From positions 16,947,188 to 17,011,187 of the forward strand of contig CM068548.1 of assembly GCA_035048495.1 (NCBI GenBank): a stretch of DNA of 64,000 nucleotides. The letters are read 5' to 3'. The stretch comes from Euptelea pleiosperma. Taxonomy: Eukaryota > Streptophyta > Magnoliopsida > Ranunculales > Eupteleaceae. Positions within the stretch are counted from its first letter, which is position 1. Each line of letters opens with the position of its first letter. The translations under genes were made by a program, and so were the position numbers. Below the pieces are notes generated by a model. It worked only from the letters and a program-made list of their open reading frames with translations. It made no database searches and had not been told where the DNA came from. Below, piece by piece: positions 34,060-44,300 of this stretch.

Positions 34060-36840
34060 AGCTTTTTTCATTTTTTCATTTCTTTTTCATCCGTTTTCTC
34101 CTTTGCTCTCTTTTCTTTCTTTCTACCATCCGTTTTCTCCTTTTTTAAAGCTTCTCCGGTAAGCTTTCTTCTTCATTTTTTCTCTTGTGAGCTTTCTTCA
34201 TTTGTTCATACGCAGAGATCTAAGATTGTATACGGTAAGCTTTCTTCATTTTTCATTTTTTTTCATCCGTTTTCTCCTTTTCTCTCTTTTCTCATTTTCT
34301 ATCATCCATTTTCTCCTTTTCTAACATCTATTTTCTTCATTTTTATCTTCTCTTTTCTCATTTTCTATCATCCATTTTCCATCATCTCTTTTCACATTTT
34401 CTATTGTCTGTTTTCTCCTATTCCGTCGTCTGTTTTCTCTTACTTTGTCGTCTGTTTTCTCCTACTCCGTCGTCTGTTTTCTCTTTTTTTATCATCCATT
34501 TTCTCCTTTGCTCTCTTTTCTCCCCTTCTATCATCCGTTTTCTCCTTTGCTCTCTTTTCTCCCCTTCTATCATCCGTTTTCTCCTTTTCTAACATCTATT
34601 TTTTCCATTTCTATCTTCTCTTTTCTCATTTTCTATCATCCATTTTTTACTCTTCCATCATCTCTTTTCTCATTTTCTATCGTCTATTTTCTCCTACTTC
34701 GTGGTCTGTTTTCTCTTTTTCTATCATTCGTTTTCTCCTTTGCTCTATTTTCTCCATTTTTATCATTCGTTTTCTCCTTTTCTAACATCTATTTTCTCCA
34801 TTATATATGCTCTTTTCTCCTTTTCTATCATCTATTTTCTCTTTTTTCATCATCTCTTTTCACATTTTCTATCGTCTGTTTTCTCCTACTCTGTCGTCTG
34901 TTTTTTCCTACTCCGTCATCTGTTTTCTCTTTTTCTATCATCTGTTTTTTCCTTTGCTCTCTTTTCTCCATTTCTATCATCCGTTTTCTTTTTTTCTAAC
35001 ATCTATTTTCTCCATATCTATCTTCTCTTTTCTCTTTTTCTATCATCCATTTTCTCCTTTTCCATTATCTCTTTTCACATTTTCTATCGTCTGTTTTCTC
35101 CTACTTTGTCATCTGTTTTCTCCTACTCCGTCGTCTGTTATTTCTTTTTCTATTATCCGTTTTCTCCTTTGCTCTCTTTTCTCCCTTTCTATCATCTGTT
35201 TTCTCCTTTTCTCACATCTATTTTCTCTATTTTTATCTTCTATTTTCTCCTTTTTTATCATCCATTTTCTCATTTTCCATCATCTCTTTTCACATTTTCT
35301 ATCGTCTGTTTTCTCCTACTCCGTCGTTTATTTTCTCTTACTTTGTTGTATGTTTTTTCCTACTTTGTCGTTTATTTTCTCCTACTCCGTCGTCTGTTTT
35401 CTCTTTTTCTATCATCCGTTTTCTCCTTTGCTCTCTTTTCTCCCTTTCTATCATTCTTTTTATCTTTTTCTAATATCTATTTTGTCCATTTCTATCTTCT
35501 CTTTTCTCCTTTTCTATCATCAATTTTCTCATTTTCCATCATTTCTTTTCACATTTTCTATCGTCTGTTTTCTCCTACTCCGTCATCTGTTTTCTCTTTT
35601 TCTATCATCCGTTTTCTCCTTTGCTCTCTTTTCTCCCTTTATATCATCCGTTTTCTCATTTTCTAACATCTATTTTCTCCATTTTTATCTTCTCTTTTCT
35701 CCTTTTCTATCATCCATTTTCTCTTTTTCCATCATCTCTTTTCACATTTTCTATCGTCTGTTTTCTTCTACTCCGTCGTCTATTTTCTCCTACTTTGTCA
35801 TCTGTTTTTTCTTACTTTGTCGTCTGTTTTCTCTTTTTCTATCATCCGTTTTCTCATTTGTTCTCTTTTCTCCCTTTCTATCATTCGTTTTTTCCTTTTC
35901 TAACATTTATTTTGTCAATTTCTATCTTCATTTTTTTCCTTTTCTATCATCAATTTTCTCATTTTCCATCATCTCTTTTCACATTTTCTATCGTCTGTTT
36001 TCTCCTACTTCGTCGTCTGTTTTCTCTTTTTCTATCATCCGTTTTCTCCTTTACTCTCTTTTCTCCCATTCTATCATCCTTTTTCTCCTTTTCTAACATC
36101 TATTTTCTCCATTTCTATCTTCTCTTTTCTCCTTTTCTATCATCCATTTTCTTTTTTTCCATCATCTCTTTTCACATTTTCTATCGTCTATTTTCTCCTA
36201 CTCCGTCGTCTGTTTTCTCCTACTTTGTCATCTATTTTCTCCTACTTTGTCGTATGTTTTCTCCTACTCCGTCGTATGTTTTATCTTTTTCTATCATCCG
36301 TTTTCTCCTTTGCTCTCTTTTCTCCCTTTTCTATCATTCATTTTCTCATTTTCTAACATCCATTTTCTCCTTTTCTATCATCCATTTTCTCATTTTCCAT
36401 CATCTCTTTTCACATTTTCCATTGGTCTATTTTCTCCTACTCCGTCGTCTGTTTTCTCCTACTTTGTCGTCTGTTTTCTCCTACTCCATCGTCTGTTTTC
36501 TCTTTTTCTATCATCAGTTTTCTCTTTTGCTCTCTTTTCTCCCTTTCTATCATCCGTTTTCTCCTTTTCTCACATCTATTTTCTCCATTTCTATATTCTC
36601 TTTTTCCTTTTTCCTTTTCCCTTTTTTCTATCATCTATTTTTTCATTTTCCATCATCTCTTTTCACATTTTTTATCGTCTATTTTCTCCTACTCCGTCAT
36701 CTGTTTTCTCTTTTTCTATCAACCGTTTTCTCCTTTGCTCTCTTTTCTTCCTTTTTATCATCCGTTTTCTCATTTTCTAACATCTATTTTCTCATTTTCT
36801 ATCATCTATTTTCTCATTTTCCATCATCCATTTTCTTCTT
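34060..36840 (+). repeat. Pyrimidine-rich satellite, TTTTCT-type monomers in higher-order units
   Basis: Monomers of about 17-22 bp vary around TTTTCTCCTTTTCTATCATC. They are organised in higher-order units of roughly 190-260 bp, each containing one TTGCTCTCTTTTCTCC and one or more CTACTCCGTCGTCTG variants; the former recurs near 34547, 34740, 34953, 35170, 35425, 35619, 35855, 36051, 36310, 36533 and 36745. The plus strand rarely contains TAA, TAG or TGA, so several frames stay open for over 1 kb. This is a composition effect, not coding. Confidence 0.9.
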
Positions 36841-37290
36841 TACTAACATCATCGAGACAATTATTAAACTTGTTAAGAATCGCAAGTTATGAAACTTGAC
36901 AATTATGAATGGATGTTGTTATCTCTAATAACAAATAGTGTAATAAGTAATTCGCGATCTATTCACTTGTTCTGTTCTAATACATCAATTAAAGGACAAA
37001 ATCGATGACAAGAGAAAACAGATGATAGAATAAGAGCAAATTGACGATAGAAGAGAGTCAAGAAGACAGACGACAAACAAGAAGAAAATAGAAAACAAAC
37101 ATAGAAAAAATAGACGACATACAACAGACGACATACAAAGAGAAAATATCTAACAAATAAAGAGAAAACATACGACATACAAAGAGAAAATAGACGACAT
37201 ACGAGATATATAGACAACACAAAACAGACGACAGACATAGAGAAAACAGACGACATACAAGACGAAAACATACGACATACATTCCTCTCC

Positions 37291-37440
37291 TCTTCAGCCT
37301 TCTTTTTCTCTTCCTCCTCCACCCTCCTCTCCTCTTCAGCCTTCCTTTCCTCTTCATCCTCTACCTTCCTCTCCTGTTCAGCCTTCCTTTTCTCTTCTTC
37401 CTCCACCCTCATCTCCTCTTCAGTCTTCCTTTTCTCCTGT
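37291..37440 (-). repeat. 42-bp tandem repeat (Glu/Lys-rich if translated)
   Basis: TCTTCAGCCTT-type marks recur at 37291, 37333, 37375 and 37417, exactly 42 bp apart. On the minus strand a unit would read as 14 residues like KAEEERRVEEEEKK, a heptad-like charged pattern. It sits between inverted satellite blocks inside the TIR element, so a captured exon fragment or a chance purine repeat are both possible. Confidence 0.75.
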
Positions 37441-38374
37441 GATTTCTTTTGCATGTTTAATCATCTGTTTTCTCCTCGTGTCTATTTTCTACTTTGATAT
37501 CATATGTTTTCTACTTTGATATCATATGTTTTCTCCTTTCATACTATCTCTTTTACATTTTCATGTCGTTTGTTTTCTACTATTCTATCATTGGTTTCTC
37601 CTCATGTCTATTTGCTCATTTAAGTGATTATAGTGAGTTTTTTCATGGCCATTGTAGATCTTGTATCAGAGATAACAAATGATAGAGAATGAGAAAACAT
37701 ATTACAAAATAAGAGAAACAGATGACATAATAGGAGGAAATAGATGATAAAATAGGAAAAAATAAAAAAAAGGGAATATAAATTGTCAAAAAAGGTTGAT
37801 TGTTTTTTGGAGTGATCTCTAGCTGTTAGATTATAATCGGACGGTTGATCCAAAAGTATTTTAGAGTCATTGGGAATATGAGTAGAAAGGCGTACAGTCG
37901 TGTCAACTTTGTTTCAGTTGCCTTTTTGAAGTCACACCTAAAAGTTAAGGGCAAAATCGGTAATCGTTTATTTTTTTGGTATTTCAAACATGTCAGTTGG
38001 CTGTTCGATGATAAAAGTTGAAAACATTTTTTTTTTTTTGGTAATTACCTTAATTTTTATTCATAATATATATCACCAATTTTTATGTTGAAAATATTTT
38101 TTTTATAAAAGCTTTTACCTTTTCCTACACATTTGGGTGTGGGTGTGGGTGTGGGTGCGCAGATGCGCCCCTTACACCCTCCCGGGCCTCCCCTCATAAA
38201 CCCTTAAAAGGAAAGAGGACAGCCAGTGCGACTCTGCCCTCTTCAATTTCTTTTCCTCAACTCCTCCGCAACCGCAAGTGATAGTAGCAGCGGGCGGACA
38301 CAGACACACAAAACTACTACTACTAATATGTCTGGAGTAGCATCGTCGTAGAACCAAACCGATACATTTATATC

Positions 38375-41300
38375 ATGGCCGCGACAACAAGGCTCTTCTT
38401 CTTCTTCTTCTCGTGCGGCCCCTGTTCGTTGTCGGCAGCACCAGCATCCCGATTCAACTCTAGTCGTATCTGTCGAGGTGTCGCCCGCTACAATACTGCT
38501 ACCTCTACGATTATTACTAATAGAAGCAGCAGCAACAATAGTAATAAGAAGATGAAGACGAAGAATAAAGAGAAGACGGAGAGGGCTGCCGCGGAATCAC
38601 TAATGAGGAGGAGGACCCGTTCTGACAGGGAATTTGACCGGGAACATGTCCAGCGCTACGGCGGTAGTAGCAGCCACATTCCCGTAATGCTAGGAGAGGT
38701 CTTGGAGGTCTTTGCCGGTGGCCCAGGACGACAACTCCGCTCCTTTGTCGACTGCACCGTTGGAGCTGCCGGTCATTCTTCTGCGGTCAGCCATCACACT
38801 CAATCGCTATAAATATATTTTTTTTCTTCGTCCTCTTTTTTTTACCGTCTATATGATCTAACGATAGCAATATCACCCGGGGCTCTAATCTAATCCATTA
38901 ACATGTAAAAATCTGTAGTAGCCCGGGATACAGATTACGACCAGATTTGAGCCACCAAGGGATATTGAAAACGCCAAACTCAGATCCAAGCTGCAAAAAC
39001 AAATCAAAATACTCAAGGCAAGCAATATGAGTAGATAACCCTGATTTCTTTTAATCACCAACTTCTAGTACAATAGTACAAGGGCCAACAACTATCCATT
39101 CAACATTATCTCCGGACAACATTGCAGAGTGGAAACAAATCCAACTACAAGAGGAATCCAAAAGGGGCCAATATAAATGTAAAATAGAAAGGTAAGGTGA
39201 GAATTTCCATTGGCGGAGGCTTGGAGTCGGAGACTTCGGGATCTGTTGTCTCGAGATCGCCGGATTCCAGAAATAGTAGCTGGGGCCTTTTGCAACCATG
39301 CCCGGGCTTAAACTGTTCATCAGAGTTAAAAGCAGAGGACTTTTTCGTGGCGTTCTTGCTGTTCACACTTAAGCGCCGGACGCCGGAAGGAACAATGCTA
39401 AGCCCGGCCGTTGTAGAGTTGCTGGCCAGAGGAGACGGGATTGACGGTAAGGAACGCAAGGAAGGACGCCGAAATGCCTGCTTTATGTTGACTGAGGATT
39501 GTAGCATAGACACGGCTATGTGTTGGTGCTTACTGCTTGGTGCTTGGCGATGGCGTAGGCACTGGAGAGGGAAGTGGGATTGAAGAGCGTAACACCCGAA
39601 CAGATGTTCTAATGTAACCCAGAAATAAAACAGCGAGTTAGAAAATTTTCAGGTAAGATCTGGGCACGATTGGCCAAGCATTCAAACTTGGTCTGGTAAT
39701 CTCGAATAATAGTAGATCGCCGAAGTTTGGCCAGTGAACCTTTAGGGTCCTCATCCTCTGGCGTGCCAAAACAGATGTAGAGTGTACGAGTGAACTCATA
39801 CCAGGAAGGTTGGCCACTTGTCTTGCGCAGCCATTGAAACCAAGGGATTGCGTCGCCCCTTAAGTGAACTGAAGGGAAGTCAACCAGTTGGTCGTCAAGG
39901 ATAGCATTGATGTGTTGGAACTGTTGAGCACAAAAAACCCATCCCTCAGGGTCAGTTCCGTCAAAGGCAGGAAAATCGATCCGAATAGGTCGACCTTGGA
40001 ATCCCTGAAATTGTGTAGGAAAATTTTTTTGCGATTGTTTGGTGGAGTTCGAAACCCAAGGGGTTTTTCTGGTTGTGGTGGAGGCGTAGGAGGTGGTTGT
40101 GCAATCAACCTTGCAACTGTTATCTGGATTTCGAGAATTGCATCGGTAAGTTCCGACATCCGAGAATCAAGTGAGGCATTGTTGGTGATTACTAATTCAA
40201 GTTTGGTGTTGATTTGGTCGGCCTCATTGATGGGGACGTCGCTAGAGTGAGGGGCGGCCATAGGTAAGGGTGTCAACGGGTCAGTTCCGGTTCGGTTCTT
40301 AAGGTGGCCAAAACTGGAACAATCGGTTCCGGTTCTTATTGGTTTGGTTCCTTAACGGTTCCGTGGTTCGGTTCCTTAACGGTTTTGATTCTCAAAATGA
40401 TGGATCCGGAACCGGAACCGATTAGGTATTTATATCGGTTCCAGTTCCGGGTATATTGGGCCAAATCTTGAGAATATGAGAATTTTTACACTATATTTAT
40501 TTATTGGTACCGGTTCTTATCGGTTCGGTTCCAATTCTTATTGGTTTCAGTTCCATATTAGGCTACCCAGAACTGGAACCGTTATTATCGGTTCAGTTCC
40601 GGTTACTTTTTAATCGGTTCCCAAAAATGTGGAACCGGTGTTTTCGGTTCCAGTTAAACGGGTAAACTTGACACCCCTAGCCATAGGTACGAGGAAGAAC
40701 GACTTTGATACCAAATGGTAGAGTCCAAGCTACTGTATCGTTAACAATGGCTACAACTATTGTAAACTAGAGAAAATAAGAATTGATCTTTTGTTATCCC
40801 AAATGCCATCGGTTACAAGTTACAACCATTTAAAGGAGAAGACTCATATTCTACTTCCAACACAAATACGTAGAAGCAGTGCATAACTGGACTCTACAAC
40901 TAATTCGACTCAACAACTAAGGATATCAATCCTAATTGGACTCAACTACCTAAGAAGAAGGGAACCGTAACAAGTGATAAGAAGAAGAGTTCAAATAAAA
41001 CTCTCCGTGTTAACATGGAGGATCGCAACAATGTCTGGGTTGCAAACTCACACAAACTCCCAAATCAACGAACGAACAAGGCGAGATTGGAACAAGTGCA
41101 TTATGCAGCAACTAACAATAAGGTGGATGACCCTTACCAAGAAGAAACGCCATGGAAGGTATCGAAACATGGCCGGCCTCGATGGATATTCATGCCTAAT
41201 AGTAAATAAACTCTAACAGGGGAGCACAGAGGTTACTTGGTCTTCAAGTTTTTGAAATGGTCCTTATTGGAAGCTTGTTGTTTAAGAAAGAGTCTGCATT

Positions 41301-44300
41301 GTGCTGGAGGATGTGGATCTCAAGTCCAGTGTCTTAAAATGCGCTTGAGGCTTACATCTCAAGCTCGCCTAGGGGCAAGGCTTCCCCAAAATGGTTAGGT
41401 ATTAAAAAAACATAAAGGCTCGCGAAGCATATGGCTCAACCAGTAAGACTTGAAAAAGGTTTATGCATTTTTTCCACCTTTTTTTAATGCCTGCGCACCT
41501 CACATGCATATGCTAGTGGTGGTAATTTTAGGTTGTAGTAGCTTATAAAGTTTGATTTATTTCCCTTCTATTCCCCCCACCCCTAACCCTTATAATTATG
41601 TAAAATAACATCTACAAAAATGTTTCCCCATATGAAATAGATTGATCCTTTATATAATTTATCCTAATTTTCTCTGATTTATCTAATGATATCATGTGAG
41701 TTATTTATTCGTTTTAGAAGTTATGCTCATGAGACCCTATGCCCCACTCATTAACGCTCGCACATCATGTTTAAGGCCATTAAAGTGCCTCGCCCCTAAT
41801 CTCCGCGTTTAAAAACATTGATCTTGATTAAAGAACTCGAATATGAGTTATCCAAGGTTGGGGACCTCGGATCGGAGACCTCAACGGGGATCATGGTCTT
41901 TTTATTGAAGAGAACCTTGGATTGGTGTGGGTCATGGATTGGATTTGGTCCGGTTTTTGAACCCTCGAATGGGGTTCTTGCATGGATTGGTGGATTTTGT
42001 ACTCCCCGGCTACATTAGAATCTGTATAATACATGAGTTTGTAGAAAATGTGTGGGTATATGAGTGTTTTGTGTTGTTACTTTTGTAAGAATCACTCATC
42101 TGCTCCTTTAGATATTTAACCATGTCAAGAGGGAACTAAAGTGGAGGCCATAAACCCTCGTAAGAACCCACTCGAACCCCAGCACACCTACACCGAATGG
42201 TTATTGAGCTCAAACTAACGCCTCATCCACCTCAAGGAATTTATGGTCCCAAATAATCACGATGCCTCCCGCTGTGCCTATAGCCGGAAGATTTTGCCAG
42301 CCACAATCTGTATATCCACATAACTCTCTAATGAATGCCAAGTCAACCTTATCCACTTTCATCTCCTGCAACATTAAAACATTCGCTCCCCATCTTTTAG
42401 CCAAACTTTTCATAACTGCTGTGATGTCCTTATTGACTAGACCACGGACATTCCATGATAGTATTTTTAACTTCATTTATCACCAAAAAGTTTCCTCCCT
42501 CTTCTACTGCTACCATATACCAAAATATCTCATGAGTTAAAAGGGCAGGCCAGCCTCTGAATTTCTCTAGGAACTTTAGGAGGTTTAATCTTGGAAGCTC
42601 CCCCTCCTCCATACCTAGTGAATTCTCATTCACTCCCCTCCCAATCTCATTGGGCGAAGTACGAACCGTATCTAGCCACACTTTAGGGAATTTTTGATTG
42701 TTTTGTGAAGAAGTATCTTTGTGTTTGAGCTTGTGAGTTCCCTACCCTTTTAAAGGGATTATACAACGAACTTGTCTGGACCATTGAGAATTCCGGCCAT
42801 GATCCCCTCTGTAGGTACCATAATTTTCACACGAATCTCAAGGATTGATGTGCATATATCTCGAGGTGTGCATCCATCGAAGATATTTCAAAGGGAGCCT
42901 TATTTCTAACGTACACTCATCCCGGGAACTCATCTTGGCAACTCCAACATCTCATCTCGGGAACTCCAAACATATCATCCCGGGAACTCCAAGTATATCA
43001 TCCCGGGAACTCATCTTGGCAACTCCAACATCTCATCCCGGGAACTCCAAACATGTCATCCCGGGAACTCATCCTGGCAACTCAAGTATATCATCCCGGG
43101 AACTTCAAGTATCTCATCCCGGGAACTCATCCTGGCAACTCAAGTATCTCATCCCGGGAACTCCAACATCTCATCCCGGGAACTCATCCTGGCAACTCAA
43201 GTATCTCATCCCGGGAACTCATCCTGGCAACTCAAGTATATCATCCCGGGAACTCCAAACATGTAATCCCGGGAACTCATCCTGGCAACTCAAGTATATC
43301 ATCCCGGGAACTTCAAGTATCTCATCCCGGGAACTCATCCTGGCAACTCAAGTATCTCATCCCGGGAACTCCAACATCTCATCCCGGGAACTCATCCTGG
43401 CAACTCAAGTATCTCATCCCGGGAACTCATCCTGGCAACTCAAGTATATCATCCCGGGAACTCCAAACATGTCATCCCGGGAACTCATCCTAGCAACTCA
43501 AGTATCTCATCCCGGGAACTCATCCTGGCAACTCAAGTATATCATCCCGGGAACTCAAACATGTCATCCCGGGAACTCATCCTGGCAACTCAAGTATATC
43601 ATCCCGGGAACTCCAAACATGTCATCCCGGGAACTCATCCTGGCAACTCAAGTATCTCATCCCGGGAAATCCAGCATCTCTTCCCGGGACATCATCCCGG
43701 CAAGGTCACATTATTGGCTGGATGCATTTATCCCGACAAGGTCATCAGACTTACTTGACGGGATCTATTTCAATATCATCCCGGCAAAGCCAGATGATGT
43801 CAAATGACTTACGTGGCAGGATCTCTTACGTACGAGGTAAGTATTCTGAATACAATCGATTTCTTAACTAATGAATATTGGCCACATGGCAGCTAGTTGA
43901 ACTATCACGAATTCGACATCACCTTATCTGAATACCTGACATGAAGGATGCCACCTCAGTGTCATTTCAGTTATTTCAGGTATAACCGAATCAAGGAAGT
44001 CAAGATATAACCATAAGATTCTGTTTTATAACAGAATCCATCTGAGTCATCATTGACTGATAAATGACTAGACACGTGGAAGGTGAGTCACGCCAGTTCT
44101 AAGGTTATAAATATGAGACCCTCAGAACTGAGAAGAGATCTTGCTCTCCAGATCCAGATAGCTTAAACTCTGAAATCTTTTACTATTTCCTAAAACCTGT
44201 TACATTTCCTAAGCTGACTTGAGCGTCGGAGCCTTGTCAACAGGTACAACCAAATCTCATCTGGAGATCATCCTATCCTTCGCAGAGGAGAAAGCAGTTT

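Larger units (their letters stand above)
33843..38050. mobile_element. 4.2-kb TIR element filled with pyrimidine-rich higher-order repeat
   Basis: Both ends begin AGGATAATTACC/AGGTAATTACC and share GTTTTCAAC and ATCATCGAACAGCCAAC within the first 60 bp, in inverted orientation. An identical 8-bp TAATTTTT flanks both sides (33835-33842 and 38051-38058). Inside are: a duplicated 55-bp segment (about 34007 and 34190, containing CATTTGTTCATACGCAGAGA); the satellite array 34060-36840; an inverted stretch of the same motif 36990-37280; a 42-bp tandem repeat 37291-37440; and short arrays in both directions to 37760. No transposase. The 8-bp TSD fits hAT or MULE; the superfamily is unresolved. It ends about 325 bp before the CMAL start codon. 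Confidence 0.75.

Noticed and set aside
34404..36892. Several overlapping plus-strand open frames up to 429 codons, rich in Phe/Ser/Leu
   Set aside because: They are open in more than one frame at once because the pyrimidine-rich satellite rarely makes stop codons. No start context, motif or codon bias, so not genes.
36963..37454. Minus-strand 163-codon frame with a Glu/Lys-rich N-terminus
   Set aside because: It is composed of the 42-bp repeat followed by inverted satellite. Not called as a gene, although the repeat is reported separately.
39145..39583. Open frames on both strands in CMAL intron 1
   Set aside because: The minus frame continues decayed gypsy gag (the [12 protein letters not shown] zinc-knuckle remnant); the plus frame is its shadow.
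42895..43700. Regular repeats that could be mistaken for a CRISPR array
   Set aside because: Spacers are themselves repeats, the context is a plant LTR, and no cas genes are present.
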